Below are positions 53,409-61,954 of a stretch of 64,000 nt of DNA, piece by piece. The notes below the pieces were generated by a model, which worked only from the letters and a program-made list of their open reading frames with translations, was not told where the DNA came from and ran no database searches. Position 1 is the stretch's first letter. Every line of letters begins with the position of its first letter. The stretch is from Salinimicrobium sp050750585 (GTDB lineage: Bacteria; Bacteroidota; Bacteroidia; Flavobacteriales; Flavobacteriaceae). The DNA lies in assembly GCF_050750585.1 (NCBI RefSeq), contig NZ_JBOJLM010000015.1, forward strand, positions 1 through 64,000, in the 5' to 3' direction. A program made the position numbers and the translations under genes.

Positions 53409-54167
53409 ATGAAGGTAGTTGTAAGTGCAGCATATTCATCTTATAAAAAAGAGATTATTGATGCTTTAAATAATTTTGAAAAGGAAGGTCGAAAAATCGG
53501 TCCGGGAAAAAGAAATATTTTAAAAGCAGTAGTCATAAAGAAGAAAGAGCTTAACATTAAAGCTTTTAAGATCCCTAATGTTGTAAATAAAATTGCTTAC
53601 AGGTTTTTTAGAAAATCAAAAGCTGAAAGATCTTTTATATATGCCAGTGAACTTTTAAAAAGAGGAATTAACACCCCGGCTCCTGTGGCTTATGCTGAAG
53701 AAACTACTTCTTTTTCTTTTTTAAAAAGTTACTATGTTAGCGAACACCTGGAGTACGATTTAACCTTTAGGGATATTGACCTCGACAAAAAGGGACATGA
53801 AAAAATTTTACGTGCCTTTACCAGATTCACCTTTAAATTACATGAAGAAGGGATAGAATTCCTTGACCATTCCCCCGGAAATACGCTTATTCAAATTAAC
53901 GAAGACGACTATAAATTTTATCTGGTTGATCTTAACAGGATGAATTTTAAATCCCTTAATTTCAATGAGCGAATGAAGAATTTTGAACGTCTTACTCCAA
54001 ACAAAAAACAGGTGGAAGTAATGGCGGATGAGTATGCTAAATTAATCAATAGGCCGAAAAACGAAGTTTTTGAAAAAATGTGGTCTTTAGTAGACACATT
54101 CTTTAAGAACCGTGGGAAGAACAGGAAATTAAAACAGCAGTTAAAGAAGTCGGTAGGAATTAAATAG
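53409..54167 (+). CDS. lipopolysaccharide (Kdo/InaA-type) kinase family protein
   Basis: The 252-residue protein has a small protein-kinase-like fold. Visible are the catalytic-loop version F-L-D-H-S-P-G-N-T-L (about residues 154-163) and V-D-L-N-R-M in place of DFG. The N-terminal part holds a basic A-V-V-I-K-K-K strand and an acidic E helix. Such kinases phosphorylate Kdo or other core sugars of lipopolysaccharide. Its neighbours (GT4, Stealth, CDP-glycerol-type, GT9) support surface glycan work. The single plus-strand gene in the cluster converges on the Stealth gene. Confidence 0.8.
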   Translation: MKVVVSAAYSSYKKEIIDALNNFEKEGRKIGPGKRNILKAVVIKKKELNIKAFKIPNVVNKIAYRFFRKSKAERSFIYASELLKRGINTPAPVAYAEETTSFSFLKSYYVSEHLEYDLTFRDIDLDKKGHEKILRAFTRFTFKLHEEGIEFLDHSPGNTLIQINEDDYKFYLVDLNRMNFKSLNFNERMKNFERLTPNKKQVEVMADEYAKLINRPKNEVFEKMWSLVDTFFKNRGKNRKLKQQLKKSVGIK

Positions 54168-54359
54168 ATCAAAAGGAGTATTAACCTTTTGTATGCTTCA
54201 GAAAAAAGTTCTATTTAACTAACAATTCTACATAAGGGATTAAGCAAAAGAGATTCTGTAAAAAATATCTTCTTTAAAAGTAAAGGCATATAAAAAAGAA
54301 TAACACTGGCTGCCTTAGGTTTCTTTGGCTTTCGCTTTACATCCTTAAAACAGGAACAT

Positions 54360-55349
54360 TTAGTTTTTACTAAGTTGTTTTTCTATCCAATTCAGTATAT
54401 AATCTAATATTTTATCGTTTGCCATATCCAAACTTTGGAAGGTGACGAAAAGTTTCCTCTGATCTTTTTTATACCACTTCAGCTTTAACTTGGTCAACCA
54501 TAGATTTTTGTATGATCTAAAATATGTTAGTTGTGAATCTTTTTGATAGTAGTAAGTATTATTTTTAATTTCTAAATGCTCAGATAAGGACGAGATAAGA
54601 TATTGATCTTGACTTTTGAATCTGTGCTGAATATTCTTTCGTAGTAAGGTGTCTTCTTTAAAGAAATTTGTTAAAGTTGATTTTCTTACACTTACAGGGG
54701 TGTGAAAACGTCTAACATATTTCTCCATTAGTGCCAATTTGGCGCTATTTTGTTGTAATTTCTTAAAACTTATTTTATCCTTTTTTTTCGAAATATTTAA
54801 AAAAGTCAAAACTTTGCGGTAGGATTTTCTTAATGTTTTATTTTCATTAAATAGTTGCCATTCGCCTCTAATAATGGGTTCCCCATCAATAAAAAAATCA
54901 TCTAGCGATGCTTCTTTCATTATGAAAGTGTCATCATTTAAAATAATAAAGTGTTCAGATAAGTTAGGTATTCTGAATAGCATAGTTTCAATAGAGCACG
55001 AATTGAAGACGGGTAAATATTCTTCAAATCCTCTAAAAATAACTTTATGATCAACCAGTTCTAAGTTTACTCCTTTTTTTCGAGCCAAAGATTTTAGGGA
55101 TGTAAAAGATTCAGGCGACTGATTATCGGCTACTACAAAAATATTCTTAATAAAAGGAGCAAATTTAATTATCGATTTAATTGCAATGTCTATTTCTCCA
55201 ATTGAATTATATCGTTTAAGGTGGTTTTTAGAAGAGAAATTAATTTTAGATTCAGAATAGGTATTAATCTTTTCCTGCCAATTTTTATCATTTCCATTCA
55301 CCCAGGTGATAACGGCATCAACTTGAATATTTTCTACAGCTTTTGTCAT
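54360..55349 (-). CDS. Stealth family capsule-type phosphotransferase
   Basis: The 329-residue protein shows the conserved blocks of Stealth proteins, which transfer sugar-phosphates in surface polysaccharides. CR1 is V-D-A-V-I-T-W-V-N-G-N-D. CR2 is around Y-N-S-I-G-E-I-D-I-A-I-K-S-I to I-F-V-V-A-D-N-Q-S-P. An acidic F-I-I-L-N-D-D-T-F-I segment is followed by CR3-like H-T-P-V-S. The gene and its flanks are visibly richer in A and T than the neighbours, which suggests transfer from elsewhere. The 155-bp gap before the next gene holds no gene. Confidence 0.85.
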   Translation of the reverse strand: MTKAVENIQVDAVITWVNGNDKNWQEKINTYSESKINFSSKNHLKRYNSIGEIDIAIKSIIKFAPFIKNIFVVADNQSPESFTSLKSLARKKGVNLELVDHKVIFRGFEEYLPVFNSCSIETMLFRIPNLSEHFIILNDDTFIMKEASLDDFFIDGEPIIRGEWQLFNENKTLRKSYRKVLTFLNISKKKDKISFKKLQQNSAKLALMEKYVRRFHTPVSVRKSTLTNFFKEDTLLRKNIQHRFKSQDQYLISSLSEHLEIKNNTYYYQKDSQLTYFRSYKNLWLTKLKLKWYKKDQRKLFVTFQSLDMANDKILDYILNWIEKQLSKN

Positions 55350-55504
55350 TCAGTAAGAGTTTAATCAGAGATTTTTATTTCAGGAAGTTAATTTTGAGAA
55401 ATAAATAATACCAAAATTATGGATAATCTTTATAGATCAGGGTTATAGGTATACTAAAATCATGAAAATCACAATAATAGTAAAAAAAGTGTAATTAGTT
55501 GGTA

Positions 55505-56569
55505 TTATTTAATGGTTGGGGGTCTCCGATATGTTTTAAGTGTAAAATAACTAAGTTTTCTTCGTTCTTTAAATTTCCTTACAAGATTCCAGGGCTTCGG
55601 CTTAAGTTCTGTTTTGTCTGCGTGAAGAAATTCCAGGCAGGCATCAATTAGTCTTTTGCTGGACATTCCATCCTTATATGGATGCACTCTCTGATTAAAT
55701 TCCTTGATGTTTTCCAGAAGCTGTATTTGTGGGTCGAGAGCTTCGGTAAGAGCAACTTCCACATCCCTTACTTCAGTAACATTAATGAGCTGTGGTCCGG
55801 GTTTAGAATTTCTAAAGGTAACCACCGGTTTTTCCTGCAGTAAGAACTCTGTAATAACCGAGGTAGAATCTGCAAGCAACACATCTGCTTCCTTAAAAAG
55901 AGGAATTAGGTTAGTGGTTTCATAATAGGTGAGATTTTCATTCTGAATTTCCCGAAATTTATTAACGATTTCTTCAGGCAATTTTGGATGCAGTACTACC
56001 TTAAACTCCCATTCTCCCCTTTTTGAAAGTCGCCTAATTTCTTTGACCACATCATCATTATAGGCGAGGCTAAGGCGTTCGGTAAATGTTGAGGCAACCA
56101 GAATACATGGTTTTTCCCTGGGTTCATCATGCACAGGAAAAAGAGGATCCAGTTTGGGCCAACCTGTCTCGCGTACCTCGAAGTGTATATGCTTTTTTTG
56201 AAGTTCTAAAAATATTTGAGTGGTTGAGGGACCATGTGTACAGTAAAGATCAAAAAAACCTCTTATCCTAAAATGTCCTTTTTTAAAGTTTCTTTTGCTG
56301 GTTTCAAAGCCATGAAACACCTGAACTTTTAGCCCTGGAATAAAATCGGCAATGGTATTAGTGATACTTAGAACCACGTGAGGTTGATAATCAATAACCT
56401 CTTTAATGTTATTAAGTGCTTGTTTTTCACTGCTAATTTTTTCTCGGGTCTCTTCCCGGTCGGCAAACCATTTTACCTCATATCCACGTGCTAAAATTTC
56501 TTTCTCCAGTGGCTCTCCAATTGGAAATGCGTATGAATAGCTAATGTAGATTAGGAAGCGATAATTCAT
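55505..56569 (-). CDS. CDP-glycerol glycerophosphotransferase-like protein
   Basis: The 354-residue protein belongs to the GT-B-like family that includes TagF/TagB. It shows a V-F-H-G-F-E-T-S segment near residue 84, G-P-S-T-T-Q-I, and the late A-D-V-L-L-A-D-S-T-S-V-I-T-E-F-L block with E-K-P-V-V-T-F. It transfers a glycerol-phosphate-like or sugar-phosphate unit; the substrate is not known. It overlaps the GT9 gene by 4 bp, so the two are coupled. Confidence 0.85.
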   Translation of the reverse strand: MNYRFLIYISYSYAFPIGEPLEKEILARGYEVKWFADREETREKISSEKQALNNIKEVIDYQPHVVLSITNTIADFIPGLKVQVFHGFETSKRNFKKGHFRIRGFFDLYCTHGPSTTQIFLELQKKHIHFEVRETGWPKLDPLFPVHDEPREKPCILVASTFTERLSLAYNDDVVKEIRRLSKRGEWEFKVVLHPKLPEEIVNKFREIQNENLTYYETTNLIPLFKEADVLLADSTSVITEFLLQEKPVVTFRNSKPGPQLINVTEVRDVEVALTEALDPQIQLLENIKEFNQRVHPYKDGMSSKRLIDACLEFLHADKTELKPKPWNLVRKFKERRKLSYFTLKTYRRPPTIK

Positions 56570-57633
56570 AGGTCGAGGTTTTTAAGAAAGGATTCCAGCT
56601 TTGGTTGTATTAATTCGGGTCTAAACACTTTATAGTATTTCAGGTTTTTTGCCCTAATTTCCTTTTCTTTTTTATTCTGAAAAAGATTGGGCTCATAGTC
56701 TTCCAGATGAACAGAAACTTTATCTCTGTCATCACAGTAAATTCCCCAGTAATTCTTTTTTATAGAAGGGGAATGTATAGAAAAAGTAGGGACTGCCAGT
56801 GCTTTGGCAATATTAGCTGCTCCACCTTCATTTCCTATGAAAATATCACAGTTGGCACAATTTGAAATATAATCTGCCAGTTCCCTGGCGTAAAGCTTGA
56901 AAAAAATCCTGGACCTGGTGGTTTCAGAGCATAGGTTATAAATAGCGAAAGCTTCTTTTTCCTGTGATGGAGAATAATTAAATAAAATCTGACTATCCTT
57001 TACCTGGTTTGCCACGGTATCGAGAAGTTTGGACATATAAGCAGGAGGATAGCTCTTGTTGCCGGAGCTTCCCAAAATCCCACACATAATAAGAGGTTTA
57101 CTATGACAAATTCCACCCTGTTCAAGATGAGTAGCGGCTTTTTCTTTCTGAAGCTTTTCCAGGTATATTTTTGGAGGGGCATGCATAGGAAAATCCGTAT
57201 GAAACGCCTGTAAAAACTGCATTCTGTTTTCTATAGCCAACCCGGCACAGGTAGACGGATTTTTTATATTCTGAAAGGTTCGGGAGTAAAAAGGACTGGT
57301 ATATTTCTTATGATAACTTAGCCTGCTGATGGCTCCCGATAATAAGGAAATTATTCCCGTACTTATCTTAGAATATACATCGATTACATGGGTGTATTCT
57401 TCTTGCCTGATGCGATTTACAAACTGCAGAAACTTTAAGGGGTTCTTATTAAGCCCCGAATTATAAATAATGAATTTGTCAATAAAAGGATTGTTCTTAA
57501 CAACCGGTAAAGTATGAGGCTGAATGAGGTAATGAAGTTCTGCTTTTGGGAACTTCTTGTGAAGGGCTTCAAATAAGATTGAGGATGTAAGTACATCCCC
57601 AATCATTTTTTGCTGTATTATCAATACCTTCAT
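56566..57633 (-). CDS. glycosyltransferase family 9 (heptosyltransferase-like)
   Basis: The 355-residue GT9 protein opens K-V-L-I-I-Q-Q-K-M-I-G-D-V-L-T-S-S-I-L and has F-I-G-N-E-G-G-A-A-N-I-A-K-A-L in the donor-binding C-terminal domain. GT9 enzymes add heptose or related sugars to lipopolysaccharide core. It is the first gene of the GT9/CDP-glycerol pair and lies 80 bp downstream of dapD on the same strand. Confidence 0.9.
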   Translation of the reverse strand: MKVLIIQQKMIGDVLTSSILFEALHKKFPKAELHYLIQPHTLPVVKNNPFIDKFIIYNSGLNKNPLKFLQFVNRIRQEEYTHVIDVYSKISTGIISLLSGAISRLSYHKKYTSPFYSRTFQNIKNPSTCAGLAIENRMQFLQAFHTDFPMHAPPKIYLEKLQKEKAATHLEQGGICHSKPLIMCGILGSSGNKSYPPAYMSKLLDTVANQVKDSQILFNYSPSQEKEAFAIYNLCSETTRSRIFFKLYARELADYISNCANCDIFIGNEGGAANIAKALAVPTFSIHSPSIKKNYWGIYCDDRDKVSVHLEDYEPNLFQNKKEKEIRAKNLKYYKVFRPELIQPKLESFLKNLDL

Positions 57634-57713
57634 TTAACTAATCCCTCCACAGGAGAGAATTCTTTTACTTACACAGACCGAATATGTTCTTTCCACCAGA
57701 ATGAAAAAGCGAG

Positions 57714-58529
57714 CTATACAGCCACATTGTGTTCCCTTAGTGCATCGTTAAGAGAAGTTTTCTTGTTGGTGCTCTCTTTTCTTTTCCCAATGATCAAGGC
57801 GCATGGCACCTGGTATTCTCCTGCAGGGAACTTTTTAGTGTAGCTTCCGGGTATTACCACAGAACGTGCTGGAACAATCCCTTTCATCTCTACCGGCTCG
57901 TCTCCGGTTACATCAATGATTTTTGTAGAGGCGGTTAGAACAACATTGGCACCCAAAACAGCTTCTTTTTCCACCTTTACACCTTCAACAACGATACTTC
58001 TGGAACCCAAAAATGCATTGTCTTCTATAATTACCGGTGCGGCCTGTAATGGTTCAAGAACACCTCCAATGCCAACACCACCGCTCAAATGCACATTTTT
58101 GCCAATTTGTGCGCAGCTACCTACTGTAGCCCAGGTGTCAACCATAGTACCTTCGTCAACATAGGCTCCAATATTCACGTAGCTTGGCATCATGATCACT
58201 CCGCTGGAAATATATGCTCCATGGCGGGCTACTGCGTTTGGCACCACGCGTATCCCTTTTTCTTTATATCCTTTTTTAAGTGGAATTTTATCGTGATATT
58301 CAAAAATACCTGCTTCTAAAGTCTCCATCTTCTGAATAGGGAAATATAGCACTACAGCTTTCTTCACCCATTCGTTTACCTGCCATCCTTCGGCTGTGGG
58401 TTCGGCAACACGTAGTTTCCCGCTGTCCAAAAGTTCAATCACCTCTCTTATGGCGTTGGTAGTTTCAGATGTATTTAGAAGATCCCTGTTGTCCCAGGCT
58501 TTCTCTATGATGTCTTTTAAATGTTCCAT
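57714..58529 (-). CDS. dapD: tetrahydrodipicolinate N-succinyltransferase
   Basis: This 271-residue hexapeptide-repeat transferase takes part in lysine/diaminopimelate synthesis (succinylase branch). The left-handed helix is seen in repeats such as V-I-M-P-S-Y-V-N-I-G-A-Y-V-D-E-G-T-M-V, G-K-N-V-H-L-S-G-G-V-G-I-G and I-E-D-N-A-F-L-G. Length is normal. lysA, acting at the end of the pathway, is at 34 kb. No shared control with the glycan genes is implied. Confidence 0.97.
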   Translation of the reverse strand: MEHLKDIIEKAWDNRDLLNTSETTNAIREVIELLDSGKLRVAEPTAEGWQVNEWVKKAVVLYFPIQKMETLEAGIFEYHDKIPLKKGYKEKGIRVVPNAVARHGAYISSGVIMMPSYVNIGAYVDEGTMVDTWATVGSCAQIGKNVHLSGGVGIGGVLEPLQAAPVIIEDNAFLGSRSIVVEGVKVEKEAVLGANVVLTASTKIIDVTGDEPVEMKGIVPARSVVIPGSYTKKFPAGEYQVPCALIIGKRKESTNKKTSLNDALREHNVAV

Positions 58530-58593
58530 GCTCAGTATTTTTCCTGTTTTAAATCATTTGCACAATCCAGAATCAAATTCCGGTAGAAATATC

Positions 58594-58620
58594 TGTCAAA
58601 AATGCCATTTTTGAAAGGTT
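58594..58620. repeat. copy of the AAAAATGnCATTTTT palindrome
   Basis: GTCAAAAATGCCATTTTTGA lies in the divergent 220-bp gap between dapD and ruvX, followed by AAGGTTTTTTTG. Unlike the other copies it is not beyond a gene end. Confidence 0.6.
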
Positions 58621-58710
58621 TTTTTGTGCCTTCTTTTAGCGGGGCGAAGGTAATACATTTAACTTGAATAAGCCGAAGCCTTTAGCTGTGGGGAGGGTGT
58701 TGCCTGGTTT

Positions 58711-58739
58711 TTGGGTTCTCGAATTAAGACGTATCTTTG
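58711..58739 (+). promoter_or_regulatory. promoter of ruvX
   Basis: TTG at 58711-58713 and TATCTTTG at 58732-58739 have an 18-bp spacer, a very good fit to the Bacteroidota -33/-7 consensus. Transcription would begin near 58744, 6 bp before the ATG. Confidence 0.68.
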
Positions 58740-58749
58740 CAGCTGAATT

Positions 58750-59157
58750 ATGGGAAGGATACTCGCACTTGATTATGGTACTAAACGCACGGGAGTTGCG
58801 GTTTCTGATGAGCTAAAGATCATAGCCTCGGGACTCACCACTGTTCCCTCAGCTGAACTTTTAACTTTTCTGAAAAAATATTTTTCCGAAGAAAATGTTG
58901 AGCTTGTTTTGCTGGGTGAACCAAAACAAATGGACAGTACGGCCTCGCAAAGCGAAGTCAATATCCAGCAGTTCCTGAAGAAGTTCACAGAGATTTTTCC
59001 CGAAATGAAGCTCGAAAGAGTAGACGAACGTTTTACCTCCAAAATGGCTTTTCAGTCAATGATTGACAGCGGACTTAAAAAGAAGCAAAGGCAAAACAAA
59101 GCCCTTGTAGACGAAATAAGTGCGACAATTATTTTGCAAAGCTACCTTTATAAATGA
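58750..59157 (+). CDS. ruvX: Holliday junction resolvase-like YqgF
   Basis: The 135-residue YqgF/RuvX RNase H-fold nuclease opens M-G-R-I-L-A-L-D-Y-G-T-K-R-T-G-V-A and has L-L-G-E-P, V-D-E-R-F-T-S, and the final K-A-L-V-D-E-I-S-A metal-binding Asp. It acts in 16S rRNA end processing and possibly in resolution of DNA junctions. All four acidic positions of the family appear to be present. A short AT-rich phrase and a broken S23 gene follow. Confidence 0.93.
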   Translation: MGRILALDYGTKRTGVAVSDELKIIASGLTTVPSAELLTFLKKYFSEENVELVLLGEPKQMDSTASQSEVNIQQFLKKFTEIFPEMKLERVDERFTSKMAFQSMIDSGLKKKQRQNKALVDEISATIILQSYLYK

Positions 59158-59194
59158 TTAAGGGGTAAGGAATAAGGGTTAATTTAGAGTTGAT

Positions 59195-59553
59195 ATGGAA
59201 AGAGACCTTAGAAAACGTTCTAATAATTTTGCACATAAATGTGTTAAACTGGCTCTTTCTTTTCCTAAAGGAGTTCTGCAGGATCATGTACAGAAGCAAT
59301 TGATAAGAGCATCAACCTCTGTGGCTGCAAATTATCGTGCAGCCAATTTGGAAAAACAAAACGATCTTTTATTTCTAAATTAAGCATAGTAATAGAAGAA
59401 GCTGACGAGTGTATTTTTTGGATTGAATTTCTCGTAGAGGAGAATATTCTAACGGAAGGAACATATGAGCCTGTTTTAGAGGAGGCAAGGCAATTGACTG
59501 CAATTTTTTTTGCTTCGAGAAAGACAGCTGTTAAGTCGCAGGAGAGATCCTGA
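59195..59553 (+). pseudogene. four-helix-bundle (23S rRNA-intervening-sequence type) protein, frameshifted
   Basis: The first frame (59195-59383) gives V-Q-K-Q-L-I-R-A-S-T-S-V-A-A-N-Y-R-A-A, an S23/IVP hallmark, then stops at TAA. A second frame from about 59368 to TGA at 59551-59553 continues F-I-S-K-L-S-I-V-I-E-E-A-D-E-C-I-F-W-I-E-F-L, the rest of the fold, without another stop. A T run of four (59367-59370) where five would restore the frame is the likely lesion. The family is often inside rRNA genes, but here it stands alone. A base-calling error is possible. Confidence 0.82.
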
Positions 59554-59597
59554 GGCACAGAAAAATGATAGAGTTACATTATACATTAGACAATAAC

Positions 59598-60188
59598 ATG
59601 ATAATTCCAATAACCGCTTACGGAGATCCGGTGTTAAGAAAGAAAGCGAAAGATATTTCTGCCGATTATCCTAAACTAAAAGAATTGATTGAGAACATGT
59701 GGGAGACGATGTACGGCGCCTATGGCGTAGGATTGGCTGCACCGCAGGTGGGGCTTCCTATTCGTATTTTTATGATAGATACTTCCCCGTTTGCCGAAGA
59801 TGAAGATCTTTCTGAAGAGGAGAGAAAAGAACTGGCTTCCCTTAAAAAAGTATTCATCAATGCAAAAATCCTTGAGGAAAAAGGAGATGAATGGGCTTTT
59901 AATGAAGGTTGTCTCAGCATTCCTGATGTTAGGGAAGATGTCTTTAGAAAACCTGAGATAACTATCGAGTATTTTGATGAAGATTTTAATAAACACACCG
60001 AAAGCTATAAAGGCCTTGCGGCTCGTGTGATTCAGCATGAATACGATCATATCGAGGGAATCCTGTTCACAGATAAGCTAAGTAGTCTTAAAAAGAGGCT
60101 TATAAAAGGGAAATTGACCAATATCTCTAAAGGGAAGATACAGGTAGATTACCGCATGAAGTTTCCTGAATTAAAAAAAGGCCGTTAA
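59598..60188 (+). CDS. def: peptide deformylase
   Basis: This 196-residue metalloenzyme removes the formyl group from the N-terminal Met of new proteins. The three motifs are present: G-V-G-L-A-A-P-Q-V-G, E-G-C-L-S-I-P (Cys ligand), and Q-H-E-Y-D-H-I-E-G (two His ligands and catalytic Glu). The frame is open from 59565, but the ATG at 59598 gives the family's usual start M-I-I-P-I-T-A-Y-G-D. It follows the broken S23 gene by 44 bp. Confidence 0.97.
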   Translation: MIIPITAYGDPVLRKKAKDISADYPKLKELIENMWETMYGAYGVGLAAPQVGLPIRIFMIDTSPFAEDEDLSEEERKELASLKKVFINAKILEEKGDEWAFNEGCLSIPDVREDVFRKPEITIEYFDEDFNKHTESYKGLAARVIQHEYDHIEGILFTDKLSSLKKRLIKGKLTNISKGKIQVDYRMKFPELKKGR

Positions 60189-60194
60189 TTATTT

Positions 60195-60224
60195 TTGTTT
60201 TCTAGGCAGGAGGTAAGATATTTG
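60195..60224 (+). promoter_or_regulatory. promoter of the DUF5606 gene
   Basis: TTG at 60195-60197 and GATATTTG at 60217-60224 have a 19-bp spacer. The -7 element has one mismatch to TAnnTTTG. Confidence 0.4.
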
Positions 60225-60245
60225 CGATCCAAAATTTAAATAAAT

Positions 60246-60707
60246 ATGAAGTTAGATAAAGTGTTATCAATTTCGGGAAAACCGGGATTGTATGAACTTA
60301 AGGCTCAAACCCGGGGCGGATTTGTAGCCGAATCTATGTTAGACGGAAAAAAGATCTCTGTGAACATGCGCCACAATGTGAGCCTTCTCAGTGAGATTGC
60401 CATATATACCTACAGCGAAGAAGTTCCTCTACGTGAGGTATTTCAGAAGATCTATGATAAAGAAAACGGGGGAGAGGCTATAAGTCATAAAGAATCTAAG
60501 GCCAAACTGGAAGAATACTTCAGTGAAGTGCTGCCCGATTATGACGAAGATCGCGTTTATATCAGCGATATTAAGAAGATCATTCAGTGGTACAACCTAT
60601 TGGTGAGCAAAGGGGTCACAGACTTTTCTAAAGGAGACGAAAATGCTTCCGAAGAAAGCTCAGAAACCGAAAAGACTCCAAAAGATACAGCCGGCGAAGA
60701 AGAATAG
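60246..60707 (+). CDS. DUF5606 family protein
   Basis: The 153-residue cytoplasmic protein is of the DUF5606 family: L-D-K-V-L-S-I-S-G-K-P-G-L-Y-E-L at the start, R-G-G-F-V-A-E-S, V-P-L-R-E-V-F, and D-I-K-K-I-I-Q-W-Y-N at the end of the domain. A disordered tail of about 25 acidic residues follows. The family is nearly confined to Bacteroidota and has no known function. It is followed by a hairpin terminator before mazG, so the two are not one strict operon. Confidence 0.9.
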   Translation: MKLDKVLSISGKPGLYELKAQTRGGFVAESMLDGKKISVNMRHNVSLLSEIAIYTYSEEVPLREVFQKIYDKENGGEAISHKESKAKLEEYFSEVLPDYDEDRVYISDIKKIIQWYNLLVSKGVTDFSKGDENASEESSETEKTPKDTAGEEE

Positions 60708-60727
60708 CCGCAACAATAAATTTATGC

Positions 60728-60757
60728 AAAACCAACTGATTTCAGTTGGTTTTTTCT
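60728..60757 (+). terminator. terminator of the DUF5606 gene
   Basis: AAAACCAACTGA and TCAGTTGGTTTT form a stem of 11 bp with a tight AT loop, ending in a T run, 20 bp after the stop codon. Confidence 0.88.
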
Positions 60758-60796
60758 TTGGGTAAAACTTACCTTTCCTCTTTTAAAGATGGCGTT

Positions 60797-61570
60797 ATGA
60801 ATTCACGACAAGAACAGCTTAAAGCTTTTGACCGCTTACTCACCATAATGGACGAGCTGCGGGAACAATGCCCCTGGGATAAAAAGCAAACCTTGCAGAG
60901 CCTGCGGCACCTTACTATTGAAGAAACATACGAGTTGGGAGATGCTATACTCGACAATGATTTGGAGGAGGTAAAAAAGGAGCTGGGTGATCTTTTACTG
61001 CACATCGTATTCTATTCAAAAATAGGAAGCGAGACTAACGATTTTGATATTGCAGATGTGGCCAACAGTATTTCTGAGAAATTAATAAGCCGGCACCCTC
61101 ATATCTACAGCGATACAAAAGTGAATAATGAGGAAGATGTTAAACGAAACTGGGAACAGCTGAAGTTAAAAGAGGGCAAAAAAAGCGTTTTAGAAGGTGT
61201 TCCTGCGTCTTTACCGGCACTTGTGAAGGCCAGTCGCATTCAGGATAAAGTGGCGGGTGTAGGCTTCGATTGGGAGGAACCGCAGCAGGTGTTCGAAAAG
61301 TTACAGGAAGAGCTGGAGGAACTGCAGCACGAGATTAATTCTGAAAATCAACAGAAAATAGAAGAGGAGTTTGGCGACGTGATGTTCAGCATGATCAATT
61401 ACGCCCGATTCTTAAAGGTTAATCCTGAAGATGCACTGGAGCGAACCAATAAGAAGTTTATTAAGAGATTTCAGTATCTCGAGGGCAAAGCAAAAGAACA
61501 GGATAAAAGCCTTAAGGATATGACACTGTCCGAAATGGATGTCTACTGGGAAGAAGCGAAGAGGATTTAA
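60797..61570 (+). CDS. mazG: nucleoside triphosphate pyrophosphohydrolase
   Basis: This 257-residue MazG protein has two MazG units. The first shows L-R-E-Q-C-P-W-D-K-K-Q-T, E-E-T-Y-E-L-G-D-A-I and K-E-L-G-D-L-L-L-H-I-V-F. The second shows E-L-E-E-L-Q-H-E-I, E-E-F-G-D-V-M-F-S. The E-E-x-x-E and E-x-x-D metal sites are kept. It hydrolyses NTPs, including non-canonical ones, to NMP. I chose ATG at 60797 because the extra upstream residues overlap the terminator. Confidence 0.95.
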   Translation: MNSRQEQLKAFDRLLTIMDELREQCPWDKKQTLQSLRHLTIEETYELGDAILDNDLEEVKKELGDLLLHIVFYSKIGSETNDFDIADVANSISEKLISRHPHIYSDTKVNNEEDVKRNWEQLKLKEGKKSVLEGVPASLPALVKASRIQDKVAGVGFDWEEPQQVFEKLQEELEELQHEINSENQQKIEEEFGDVMFSMINYARFLKVNPEDALERTNKKFIKRFQYLEGKAKEQDKSLKDMTLSEMDVYWEEAKRI

Positions 61571-61645
61571 ACAGCTTTTGGCTTGGAGAGCCAGGAAGTC
61601 AGACTTTGCCAGAGAATGAGACTGATTTTGAATCCTCCGTTTCGT

Positions 61646-61951
61646 CTATTTCTGTCGTCTCCGAATAATCTCAGGATTTCGGCTACTGTGTAAAACTCCA
61701 ATAATTATTATCTGGTTTTTTTCTTCTTCGACTAAAAAAAAGATGGAGTATGGAAAACGCCTGATCATTGACTGTCGCAATTCTTTATACTTCCGCGGGT
61801 ATTGAAGAGGGGATTTACCGATAGAATCGATTTCCTTATTCACTTCACATTTAAATTCTTCACCTAACTCTTCTTTTCGTTCACTGTACCATTTTTTCGC
61901 CGCCTCTAGATCGTGCCGAACTATAGGATGTATCTTAGTTTTATAAGCCAT
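61646..61951 (-). CDS. RelE/ParE family toxin
   Basis: The 101-residue protein has the RelE/ParE layout: an N-terminal R-H-D-L-E-A-A-K-K-W-Y-S-E-R helix, F-x-x-E-V-N-K-E-I, and a C-terminal R-R-F-P-Y-S-I-F-F-L-V strand with I-I-I-I-G-V-L-H. It could be an mRNase or a gyrase inhibitor; key residues do not settle which. It starts 3 bp after the antitoxin gene. The 3' end faces the mazG stop. Confidence 0.85.
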   Translation of the reverse strand: MAYKTKIHPIVRHDLEAAKKWYSERKEELGEEFKCEVNKEIDSIGKSPLQYPRKYKELRQSMIRRFPYSIFFLVEEEKNQIIIIGVLHSSRNPEIIRRRQK

Positions 61952-61954
61952 CCT

